From: Paramoeba atlantica
Lineage: Eukaryota; Discosea
Direction of reading: 5' to 3'
DNA: 64,000 bases
Assembly: GCA_977017575.1 (NCBI GenBank)
Contig: CDRNVI010000024.1
Location: 248,001 to 312,000, forward strand
Positions 19,089 to 27,683 of this stretch are shown piece by piece; within the stretch, counting starts at the first letter, position 1; each line of letters begins with the position of its first letter. A program made the translations under genes and the position numbers. The notes under the pieces were generated by a model, which did no database searches, had not been told where the DNA came from, and saw only the letters and a program-made list of their open reading frames with translations.

Positions 19089-19206
19089 ATTGTAACGCAA
19101 ATAAGCCCCAGTTCCCTTCTCGGGAACCGGGGCCTTCAAGCGAACTTAGAGTTCGAAGCTTCTCATACCAACAAGGTACAGAAACTGTATCTTTATCGTT
19201 AAAGTT
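19089..19206 (-). ncRNA. SL RNA: spliced-leader RNA gene, copy 1
   Basis: Read on the minus strand, the exon runs 19206-19169 (38 nt). It starts AACTTTAACG, contains ACAGTTTCTGTAC and ends TTGTTG. The intron then opens GTATGAGAAGC at 19168. The AACT cap-4 start, the ACAGTTTCTGTAC block and the GTATGAG donor match kinetoplastid SL RNA as I remember it. The intron folds into a short hairpin (GAACTCTAAGTTC) and a strong GC hairpin with a GGTTCCC/GGGAACT core, followed by an AT-rich tail that could hold the Sm site. The 3' end is set to the repeat edge and is approximate. The RNA donates its exon to the 5' end of mRNAs by trans-splicing. Confidence 0.9.
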
Positions 19207-19307
19207 AACAAGGGCTTTACCAACCACCAGAGCTCATTGTTCGCTTTTGTCAAACTGATGAACTTGTTGTTCCACGAGTCTTAGCCCAAAATGCAACCTG
19301 GAAACTT

Positions 19308-19374
19308 GTCTAGTGGCAGGGCGTGCTTTTCTGAGACTGACGAACCAAACTCCTGGTTCGATTCCCGCCCCGTC
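19308..19374 (+). ncRNA. structured A/B-box element, copy 1
   Basis: Contains GTCTAGTGG (A-box-like, as in tRNA-Glu/Asp) and GGTTCGATTCC (a perfect B box). GGCAGGGCG can pair with CGCCCCGTC (8 of 9), enclosing a 7-bp hairpin CGAACCA/TGGTTCG. AATTTT follows directly. It does not fold as a cloverleaf. It may be a divergent pol III promoter element, a small structured RNA or a tRNA relic. Confidence 0.4.
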
Positions 19375-19385
19375 AATTTTCGCTT

Positions 19386-19503
19386 ATTGTAACGCAAATA
19401 AGCCCCAGTTCCCTTCTCGGGAACCGGGGCCTTCAAGCGAACTTAGAGTTCGAAGCTTCTCATACCAACAAGGTACAGAAACTGTATCTTTATCGTTAAA
19501 GTT
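19386..19503 (-). ncRNA. SL RNA: spliced-leader RNA gene, copy 2
   Basis: Second copy of the SL RNA gene, offset by 297 bp: exon 19503-19466, intron from 19465. Sequence as in copy 1 across the unit, with a different flank below 19386 (an AAAATTG stretch follows the unit edge on the minus strand). Confidence 0.9.
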
Positions 19504-19604
19504 AACAAGGGCTTTACCAACCACCAGAGCTCATTGTTCGCTTTTGTCAAACTGATGAACTTGTTGTTCCACGAGTCTTAGCCCAAAATGCAACCTGGAA
19601 ACTT

Positions 19605-19671
19605 GTCTAGTGGCAGGGCGTGCTTTTCTGAGACTGACGAACCAAACTCCTGGTTCGATTCCCGCCCCGTC
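19605..19671 (+). ncRNA. structured A/B-box element, copy 2
   Basis: Copy of the element at 19308-19374, 297 bp away, same orientation, about 100 bp upstream of the second SL RNA gene and divergent from it. Confidence 0.4.
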
Positions 19672-19680
19672 AATTTTCGC

Positions 19681-19757
19681 AACACGTGGCAAACTGTAGC
19701 CATGTGCTGAATGTCAAAACACTTGCACGGAGGTTCGATCCTCAGCCCGTGTGACCT
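19681..19757 (+). ncRNA. two-hairpin tRNA-like sequence
   Basis: CACGTGGC pairs with GCCATGTG (8 bp with one G-T), and CACGG pairs with CCGTG around AGGTTCGATCCT. The second hairpin contains a B-box match (GGTTCGATCC). A 72-nt tRNA reading gives six of seven acceptor pairs, but the anticodon and T stems fail. A small structured RNA or tRNA relic in the SL/5S cluster. Confidence 0.35.
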
Positions 19758-19892
19758 TTTCGAATGATAAAAACCCCGGAAGCCACTGCGCTAGCGTAAA
19801 CATGGTGAGTAGCGCCTCTGTGGGACACTCAGGATGAGGCAGATTGTCGTGGAAAATATTTCTTTCATAGTGGGGATTTCACAAGTCACGCC

Positions 19893-20010
19893 GGGTACGA
19901 CCATACTACGGTGAAAACACCACATCCCGTTCGCTTTGTGAAGTTAAGCACCGTCAGGCTCAGTTAGTACTGAGGTGAGCGATCGCTCGGGAACCCTGAG
20001 TGTTGTACTC
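19893..20010 (+). rRNA. 5S rRNA: 5S ribosomal RNA
   Basis: 118 nt. Starts GGGTACGACCATAC and ends GTTGTACTC; these ends pair over nine positions (helix I). The interior has CACCACATCCCGTTCG, TGTGAAGTTAAGC and GGGAACCCTGAGTG, all typical 5S segments and close to trypanosome 5S as I recall it. A TTTTT run (20011-20015) follows, the pol III stop. It is on the plus strand, opposite to the SL RNA genes. Linkage of 5S and SL RNA is known in several non-trypanosomatid euglenozoans. Confidence 0.95.
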
Positions 20011-20015
20011 TTTTT
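20011..20015 (+). terminator. pol III T-run after 5S rRNA
   Basis: Five T directly after the 3' end of the 5S gene. Confidence 0.8.
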
Positions 20016-20619
20016 AAATGCAAGAGGAATCAGGTGGTGAGGTTTCGACGACCTTTCACGACGTTTCACGAGATTTTCTTCAATGTCGTCTTTGCCTCTC
20101 TCACCTCAAGGGCCTAGTTGCGTTTCGAATCGGCATTGACTCCTCGGGACGCTGTGATTTTTACGTACGGCTTTATAATACAGGGCGCATAGATGCCTTT
20201 GTATGTATGAATGTATGTAAAACAGGCGGTTACCCTTGTTCAATGATGTCGCCTCCCCTGAGAAAGCAGGGAAACTTGGAGGAAAGTGCCTGGTCGCTGA
20301 ACGGTCGATACTCTGTGGAGTATCGATATGGCATAGGTGCCTTTACATCCCCATACTCCCCGTCAGGAAGTGCGGTGCCACGCTACTGGAGCAGGTGGTG
20401 GGATGGATGTAACGTCTGCAAACCAAGGAAGCGGAATCCTCTGGCATCGAGAGGTGTCACCTTGCTGCTGCGGTGTATCGAACAGATAGCCTAACACACG
20501 TAAGCTCCCATCTAAGGAAGATTTCCGTTTACTGATCGACCCACAACGCATTCGGAGGTTTTCCCCCGCAGACAAAGGTGTGGTCAGAAGCGTTCCGCGT
20601 ATTCGAAGCCGGGGCACCC
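20016..20619. other. spacer between 5S and satellite array
   Basis: Has a plus-strand frame of 158 codons (20018-20494) with no recognisable domain and starting at the 5S terminator. I do not consider it a gene. Nothing else is seen. Confidence 0.4.
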
Positions 20620-20826
20620 GCACCCTTATCTGTCATAGAAACTCGCACCCTTATCTGTCATAATGCACCCTTATCTGTCATACTGCACCCTTATCTGTCA
20701 TAATGCACCCTTATCTGTCATACTGCACCCTTATCTGTCATAATGCACCCTTATCTGTCATACTGCACCCTTATCTGTCATATAAGCCGCACCCTTATCT
20801 GTCATACTGCACCCTTATCTGTCATA
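20620..20826 (+). repeat. 20-bp satellite array, forward
   Basis: Ten copies of GCACCCTTATCTGTCAT separated by 3-4 bp linkers. The linkers alternate between AAT and ACT over most of the array, giving a 40-bp higher-order unit. Confidence 0.95.
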
Positions 20827-21146
20827 ATACATTTTTTGTTAATTTTCTGTGAATGACGGTGGAAGGTAGAGTCAGCACACGCATCGACTCAACTCATCGG
20901 TCGCATATCGCATTGTTATATCTCTGTCATTCTTTTTCGCGTCTACAGCTCCGGTTTTTTCTCTCTTTATGATATCTAGACCTTGTCGTATCTGGGATTT
21001 CCGTGGTTTGTCTCGGTGTCGCCCAATACAACTGAGCATCACCTAGGGCTTCGCAAATTGCTTCCCACGAACTCAGCGTCACACTTTGACGTGACTCATT
21101 GGCCCGGCCGGCCCCTCCGTGCGTTCGGCCTCTCATTTCCCCCAAA

Positions 21147-21224
21147 ACAACTACCACCTTCCCCCCATTTATCAGGGGTCGCTCGCGCGACCGCAGCTAA
21201 ATAGGGGGGGAAGGTGGTAGTTGT
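21147..21224. repeat. 20-bp inverted repeat with nested hairpin
   Basis: ACAACTACCACCTTCCCCCC (21147-21166) is exactly inverted at 21205-21224. The 38-nt loop has inner pairs ATTTA/TAAAT and GGTCG/CGACC, so the whole could fold as one long stem. It lies midway between the two inverted satellite arrays. Confidence 0.9.
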
Positions 21225-21409
21225 GGGGTATGGAGGCCTCTCGCAACTCCGGGGCCTCACCGGGACCACAATTGAGGCTACCTATTTTTTACGTTAACTG
21301 TGTAGCAAAATTGTAAATTTTTGGAAGGGGTTGAATTTTTTTTTAGGGGTTGAAATCATTTTTAGGCCTTGAAATTTTTTTTAAGGGGTCGACTTTTTTT
21401 AATCGGTTT

Positions 21410-21555
21410 ATGGCAGATAAGGGTGCGGCTTATATGACAGATAAGGGTGCGGCTTATATGACAGATAAGGGTGCAGTATGACAGATAAGGGTGCAGTATG
21501 ACAGATAAGGGTGCATTATGACAGATAAGGGTGCATTTATGACAGATAAGGGTGC
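21410..21555 (-). repeat. 20-bp satellite array, inverted
   Basis: Seven copies of the same satellite in the opposite orientation (ATGACAGATAAGGGTGC on the plus strand), ending at the edge of the LINE fragment. With the array at 20620-20826 it forms a ~0.9-kb inverted repeat with a 583-bp centre. Confidence 0.95.
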
Positions 21556-21559
21556 GAGT

Positions 21560-23432
21560 GGGCGGTCGTACGCATCGGTGAAATATTCCGAGCCTTCGGC
21601 CCCTGGCAAACGCCTTCGGTTCCGTCCCACATGAAATAATTATCACAGTACTAAAAAGGGCTCATATCGACCCAGTTATTATCCATTACCTCCGAAAGCT
21701 CTATGAGAATGCAGAAATACAGCTCAAGCTGGAATCCGGACTTACAGAACCAATCAACGTACATATTGGAGTACTCCAGGGCGACACGCTTTCACCAATT
21801 TTATTTAACCTTGTGATGGAAACCATAATACGTTACGTTCGCAAGGCACGCCCCACTTTCGGGTACCATGACGGCCAGGACTCTCATTTCTGCAAAGCGT
21901 TTGCCGACGACGTGACTTTCCTTACGCAAACTCCGACGCAAGCACAAGAAGTCTCTGAAATCTTCGAAACTGCGCTCTCTTCCCTACTTATGAAGCCTAA
22001 CACCTCAAAATGTCGCGTCTACTGCTTGGGACAAAGCACACACCGTGGATTCACTACGCTCTCTCCTAAGCTTGTCCTTCGTAGCGAGGAGATCCCGCAT
22101 ATAGCTCACAAGGGTACGAAGTTCTTGGGTATGATATTGTCAACCGGAAGAAGCACACCCCGAGTGGTCTTTGATGAAATGCGGAAAAGGTTACGTACAA
22201 TGATGACCCGCATCGACCAGAGCAAGCACGCGATACATGCACGTATGTGGATGTACGAAAATGCGGTGTTATCCAGAATGCGCTATCTTCTCACTGTACA
22301 TGACGGGCTTACACTCAATCTCATCAAAAGACTACAGAAAACGTGCAGCCGCTTCCTGCGAAAATGGGTCAACCTTGCAGCATACGCACACCCCGACCAG
22401 CTCTACATCAAAAATGGGGGATGGGGACTAACATCAATGACCCAACTCTGGCGCGAATGCACCGTCTCCTGTCTTGCGACTCTCCAGTCTTCTTCGGATA
22501 TAGTCACACAACACGTATTAGAAGGGCGCATGGAATGGGAGAAAACTCTTGACTCCGCACACCACCACAGACCCGCTATCCTCGCAGCCGACCGACTTCA
22601 TGACAAACAGAGCACCAGAGCTTGGGTCCGCCGATACACCGAAAACGAGCTGATAGCTGAGTATCGTCGCCGCGCTCCCGTCGCAGCTAAATGGTTTAGT
22701 GAGGAGACAGATGCTGAGTTAGCTGAGGATTTTGCGCGAGCTCTGCACAATATACATGGAAAAGAACTCTCTCGGTTTACCTCGATGGTCATGACCAGTT
22801 ACGCCCCGCCGAGCCTATCTAACTCACGTGCATGGGGGAAGGCTGATGGACACGTCATCTGTCCGATCTGTCGTGAAAGGAAGCAAACCTTACGACATGT
22901 CCTAACCAGCTGTACAACATCTCTCTTACAAGGCCGTTATACATACCGACACAATATGATTTTGAAGGTCCTACTAGACACGCTTCGAAGTTGTGGTCAC
23001 ATACGAGCAATGTCTTTTGATCTACCTGGCAACCCCTCCGAGGAGCACCCACCATCATGGCTAGCAAACTTTAGCACACTACGACCAGATGGGTGGATTC
23101 TCCTAGAAGATGGCTCAGAATACATCATTGAACTCACCTCCCCGTGGGAAGAAAATTTTGATCAAGCCCGCGAACGAAAGCGCGCAAAGTACGAGGAGAT
23201 TTTGCGCTACCGACAGGCAACAAACGTACGCACGAGCCTCATAACATTTGAGGTCGGAGCTCGGGGCAAACTTAGCGATAGTACGCTCGATCTTTCCTGG
23301 GTATTCCCAAAAGATCATAAACACCACGTTCGCAAAATGCGTGAAAACTTTGCCCTTACTGCACTTCAGGCTTCATTTAGGCTATATACTATGCGACAGA
23401 ACCCCACCTGGAACCCACCACAAACAGCTTGA
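21560..23432 (+). mobile_element. 5'-truncated LINE of the R2/CRE type
   Basis: The frame is open from about 21600 to the stop at 23430-23432. It starts within reverse-transcriptase motif A (LANAFGSVPHEI), followed by GVLQGDTLSPILFNLVME, FADDVTF (the catalytic YxDD equivalent) and GTKFLGM. The C-terminal part has a zinc knuckle C-x2-C-x8-H-x4-C (CPICRERK, then HVLTSC) and a restriction-like endonuclease (RPDGWILLEDG, IELTSPWEENF, KRAKYEEI). The order RT, zinc knuckle, endonuclease defines the R2/CRE/NeSL group, which includes the SL-gene-specific SLACS, CZAR and CRE elements of trypanosomatids. The 5' part, including the first catalytic Asp, is missing; the junction lies against the satellite array. 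No frame breaks in the remaining part. Confidence 0.88.
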
Positions 23433-24062
23433 GTAGGAAAATCTCTTTCGGAACAAGATCCTGATCTTTGCGAGGACTATCCGGAGTGAAAATCTCTAGT
23501 GTACAGGGACCTGGTGAGCGGGTCCGTTAGCTCACGGACCGGGCTTGCTTGGCGCATGGAAAATGAAAATCAAAAAAAAATCTTGGGTGTTCCACAAAAG
23601 TCCTTGACTTGTGCAAAAGTCCTTGACTTGTGCAAGTCCTTGACTTACAAACGGAAGCAAAAATCGTGCAATTATTGTACGTGTGCTTCTCTCTAGATAC
23701 GTGGGAAGCAATTTGCGAAGCCCAACTACCTTGATAACAAATTCTAGTACCCATTCGTGGGAAGCAATTTGCGAAGCCCAACTACCTTGATAACAAATTT
23801 TAGTACCCATTTTGGCCGCGCGGAGACCCCCGCGTGAGCGGGGGTGCGCGCGGCCGCGAAACGGCGAGGGCCCGCGTGAGCGGGCCTGAGCCGTACCCCG
23901 CGTAGGATTCCCCTGTTTTTTTTTGATATCTTTAAGAACGTTGAGTATGTTTTCATATCATGTTTACTTGGGTTTTTTCCGCTCATTCTTAAGGTTGGCC
24001 TTGTTTTTCCCTCATGTAAACATACGTAAACGAATTTTTACGAATTTCGTAAAAATCATTGG
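23433..24062. other. spacer with short repeats and a GC hairpin
   Basis: Contains three runs of TCCTTGACTTGTGCA-like sequence (~23600-23650), a 56-bp tandem repeat (see 23701), and a GC-rich inverted pair GGCCGCGCG/CGCGCGGCC around 23815-23860 with an inner CCCCCGC/GCGGGGG. No gene. Confidence 0.5.
23701..23812 (+). repeat. 56-bp tandem dimer, inverted copy near 21.05 kb
   Basis: GTGGGAAGCAATTTGCGAAG opens both units (23701 and 23757). The first 23 bp recur in reverse complement near 21048-21070, so copies flank the satellite/LINE block in inverted orientation. Confidence 0.8.
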
Positions 24063-24117
24063 AATAATAATTAACGGAATATTTCCTTCCCAAAAAAATA
24101 TTCCGTTAATTATTATT
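24063..24117. repeat. 21-bp perfect inverted repeat
   Basis: Arms 24063-24083 and 24097-24117 (AATAATAATTAACGGAATAT...) around a 13-nt loop. A smaller hairpin with ATTTTTACG/CGTAAAAAT arms lies just upstream (~24035-24057). MITE-like or structural; no coding content. Confidence 0.85.
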
Positions 24118-25102
24118 ATTGCTAATAAGTACTTTCACGGTAATAACAATAATAATAAAAACAAGCAATCCAGACCCAATCCATTCGCGCGTTCCGGACC
24201 GGGTCTTTCGACCTCTCCTTTTTCTTTCGACCTCTCCTTTTTTTTTTTGAATTATTTGTTCACTGTTGAACTCGTAGTAGTTACGAATACGTCACAAATA
24301 ATAAGTTTTTTTTAAACGTACCACAATAATATGAAATAGGCCTTCAATAAATCCGGATAATATAATGTTGTATAATGTAGAAAGTACAAAGTGAAAGGGG
24401 TATACCCTTCCATGCCCCGCAGCCACCAACCCGCTCACACGTCATACATACCCGAACACTGGTTCCTGGACAATATCCTGCTCAAATTCACCTCCACTAA
24501 AACTTTTTTTTTCCAATAAATAGGGGTGGAGAAGTATAAAACGCGGCATTGCCTCTATATTTTTACCCAGTAGACGAACCAAGTAGGTCCATTGGGGGGG
24601 GTATATGATTTGTAAACAAGCAATCAAATTAGCAATTTCACATGTTGTAGCCCAAAACTAGTAATTCAACCTGCCTTAAGTTATTTATGATTTTGATAAC
24701 AATAATAATAAAAAGAAGCAATTCATGCCCAATCCATTCGCGCGTTCCGGACCGGGTCTTTCGACCACTCCTCGGCCTGACTTGTGAACCCTTCCCTTGT
24801 TATATGGGAGGGCGCAGGCGCGGGCTTGTGCCGACAGCGGCACGGTCGCGAAACAGGGTGCTGGCCGACGGGGAGGAAGTTTTAGTTCCCGACCCATGTC
24901 CTACCTCACTTGGAGTACCTAGCCCGTGAGGGCTAGGCGTGAGCATAGACCCTGTCGGCATCGACCAGCATCCAGGCCAGCCATCTATGAGGGCGCAAAC
25001 GTGGGTCTGTGCTGACTGCCGTCCGGTCAGGAAACTCGTTTACTCCCCCAAGCAAGAAAACAAGGGAGAAGGCGTTTAACCATCATGCGGGCCTGAAGGC
25101 GC
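24118..25102. other. spacer with a duplicated ~60-bp segment
   Basis: A segment with CCAATCCATTCGCGCGTTCC and GGACCGGGTCTTTCGACC occurs at about 24165-24228 and again at about 24717-24770, each preceded by AATAATAATAAAAA-type sequence. Between 24.78 and 25.08 kb GC-rich sequence shows imperfect internal repeats (GAGGGCGCA). No gene. Confidence 0.5.
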
Positions 25103-25315
25103 ATGAGGGTCACGTTTAACTCCGTGAAGATTCTGCTCGTCGCCCCCCCTTCTGTCAATAACCCGCACGAGGCATGGGCACGTCGCCGAGAACTGTTTTC
25201 TCATTTTGCGGAAGACAAGAAAGAAGATTCCGAAGACGAAGAAACTTTTGAAAACATTCCAGAAGATTTAGACAATCAATTATCTATTGGATTTGACGCT
25301 TTCTGCTATTCTTAA
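25103..25315 (+). mobile_element. C-terminal fragment of a pogo-like (DDE_1) transposase
   Basis: The frame ends WARRRELFSHFAEDKK, then an acidic stretch, then PEDLDNQLSIGFDAF. This matches the tail of the transposase remnant at 52.2-52.4 kb (TRRRDLFSYVAEDADES, PEELDSQLQIGID). The upstream part of the frame is unrelated. A short relic of the same family. Confidence 0.6.
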
Positions 25316-25660
25316 GTATTTCTTAATTTGATCCAAAATATGTGATTTAATTCCATATCAGCGGGCTACAATTCGTTCTTTCAATACAATCATGTATAAA
25401 CCCAAGTTATGCATGGTACGCAGTTTGTGCTGACTCTAAGAAGTGTAATTGAGTCGTTAAGCCTTTATTATTGCTCCATTACAAAGATAGAGAATTGAAC
25501 TTAATAATACGTCTTGAAGCATAGTTTTATTGTTTTTTCTCCCCCTACAAAACAAAGCAATGGTAAAACTTCGATCACAAGCGCGATCTCAGTCGTCACA
25601 GGATGGATGGTCACTCTCGGAAAGGAATGCTGGACTGCGGTAGACAGAAGCTACACTAGG

Positions 25661-25737
25661 TCATTAATAATGATAATGATAACAACAATCTCAAAAAAAA
25701 TATCAATCTTGAGGATTATCATTATCATTATTAATGA
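25661..25737. repeat. 22-bp perfect inverted repeat
   Basis: Arms 25661-25682 and 25716-25737 (TCATTAATAATGATAATGAT...) around a 33-nt loop. It lies just beyond the 3' end of RBX1. Confidence 0.9.
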
Positions 25738-25768
25738 CAGGGGGAGTATTGAGCGGTCTGTTATTATT

Positions 25769-26086
25769 CTAAATTCCATGATGAAGCAATTCCCATATTC
25801 CTTGATCTAATGGGCACCTGTTACTCGAGGATAACCAACGATTTATACAATGCGCATGGAAAACGTGGTTACATTTTCCCCACGCTGGCACGCAGCGCGA
25901 GGTGAAGTCTATATTCGGTTTACAAATTGGACAAAGCTCATAAATCTCAGTCTTGCATATGCAGCATTCTTCGTATTCATTGCACCATTCCCACAAGGCT
26001 ACTGGGGAACACCCTAAAAGCTGTACATCTGTGAAGCATAATGAAGTCTGTACCTTACATGACAGAGCCCCCTCTGCAACGACCAT
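25769..26086 (-). CDS. RBX1: RING-box protein 1 (cullin-RING ligase subunit)
   Basis: 105 residues, close to the usual ~108. It is the RING subunit of cullin ubiquitin ligases, recruiting the E2. The sequence follows RBX1 closely: ALWEWCNEYEECCICKTEI, a CPICK pair, CVPAWGKCNHVFHAHCINRW and CPLDQGIWELLHHG. The RING-H2 Cys and His ligands and the extra zinc ligands of the RBX insert are present. APC11 is the alternative, but ALWEW and the CPLD-x3-WE tail favour RBX1. On the minus strand, GAATTGCTTTAAG lies about 25 nt before the ATG, a likely trans-splice acceptor. Confidence 0.9.
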   Translation of the reverse strand: MVVAEGALSCKVQTSLCFTDVQLLGCSPVALWEWCNEYEECCICKTEIYELCPICKPNIDFTSRCVPAWGKCNHVFHAHCINRWLSSSNRCPLDQGIWELLHHGI

Positions 26087-27683
26087 GCAAAAAATAAATA
26101 CGATGTCTTAAAGCAATTCGTAAAATTAAGGAAATGCTGACTTATTACAGTCTAGATATTGGTTTTCCCCCAGGCCACAGAGGAATTTGTAGCCATAGGA
26201 AGGAATTTGTATAATACCCCCCCTATCCTACCGTTGCCCCGGTAGCCCCCACCCTATTAGCGTTGCTTTTGAAGAGAATGAATCCTGCGAAGAGGCAATT
26301 TTTTTTCATAATTTTAATTGAATTTTTGTGGTATCATATTCATAAATTCAAATAGGAAATTATCATCCTCGAAACCCAGGCTAAAGTGGACGAGGGAGAT
26401 ACCAGTAGTACATGTGCGGCAGTTTCCCACAGGAAAAACGGCATCTACACCTCTGTATGCGCCTGTATGTTCCCATGCCATAAGGGAGATACAGTTTACA
26501 AAATCTCACATGTTTTTATATTTCGAATGTCCTCCAAGGGTTACTGCCTTGACAGAGGATCTGCTGCATTTTGATCTCCAGGTTTGATCTCCAGGTATTT
26601 TGATCCACCAGAGATCCAATGAAAAACCATATAGCATCTTCAGATTTCAAATTCGTTTAATTATATTACGCGCCTCCAAAGAACTGCTGTATCCGTTGAT
26701 TACTGAGGTTTTCGCTGGCGAGCAATCCGTTGCAACAACAAACTTTGCGACCTCATCCATTCTCTTATCTTCTGTGGGTTTCCTTCGTCTTCCTTGGTGC
26801 AGAGTAGGACCGCGCGCTCAAAACGCCACGGGAAGTCCTCTGAAGACTTTTTACGAATTTTAGCACCGCCGCAGATGAAAGTTACCTTTATAATAGCTCC
26901 CCTTTACAATACTCCCCTTTATAATACATGTAGCTCTGTAAGTACATATCCTCCAATTGAGGTCATATAATTTTTAGAATGTTACCGTTTTCTGCTGTTT
27001 CTTATTAGCGGGACATACCACATCCGTGCTCTTGTGCCCCACGTTTCCACCTCTTTCGTAACAATACGTCTTGTTTTTGCACTCGGTTTTCTAGCACTTC
27101 CCTGCGCTCTATTTTGAAAAATAGAAAAAATGAAAGAAAAATAGCGCGTACTGTGAACACCCTTCAATACGGACAGATTTTTGGACTGTCCGTATTAAAG
27201 GGGGGAGTGCTAAGGATGAGAAAATGACTCTATTTTTACGAAAAAAACGAAAACAAAATTGGCACCGCTTCGCGGAGCCTGTTTCTTTTGATGAAATTGT
27301 TGAAAGGGGGTGATTTGTAGTGGAGACAAAAATCACATGCACAATAAAAAGAACTGCAGGATAAAGAAACGTTTCCTTCAGGAAGTGAGAGCGACTTTTG
27401 TTTGCGAAAAACTGTGTAGTTCTTCTAGATCTGTTGAATTTCGAAGGAATTAGGTCAAAAGCTCACACGGTGTGCTCTGGAGCCTGGGGGGCCAAGAGCT
27501 GGACTGTACACCCGCATCAGGTGTTAAAACACGAAAATCAAGTTGTGGGCAAACATTCCCAACTTTCTTGCTCTTATTCTGCCCGATTTAGCGTTTTGTA
27601 GTAAAACAATATTAAGAGTCGTTCCGTTTCTTGTTAAATGTGATAGTTGTGTGCTTTTTCTGACGCATGCACGATGTTTGATG
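26087..27683. other. long spacer, no gene seen
   Basis: About 1.6 kb of AT-rich sequence with short C-runs near 26.17-26.24 kb. Neither strand has a frame with recognisable domains or coding bias, and I see no RNA gene or clear transposon. Confidence 0.5.

Larger units (their letters stand above)
19089..19682. repeat. two tandem 297-bp SL RNA units
   Basis: 19089-19385 and 19386-19682 are essentially identical. Each holds an SL RNA gene on the minus strand and, about 100 bp upstream of it, a structured A/B-box-like element on the plus strand. Confidence 0.95.

Noticed and set aside
19308-19374. Functional tRNA gene
   Set aside because: Has A- and B-box matches, but the acceptor and T stems do not pair and no anticodon arm forms.
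20018-20494. 158-codon plus-strand frame next to 5S
   Set aside because: No domain, no acceptor signal, wrong strand, and it starts at the 5S terminator.
20620-20826. CRISPR array
   Set aside because: Regular short repeats, but the spacers are only 3-4 bp; this is a satellite in a eukaryotic genome.
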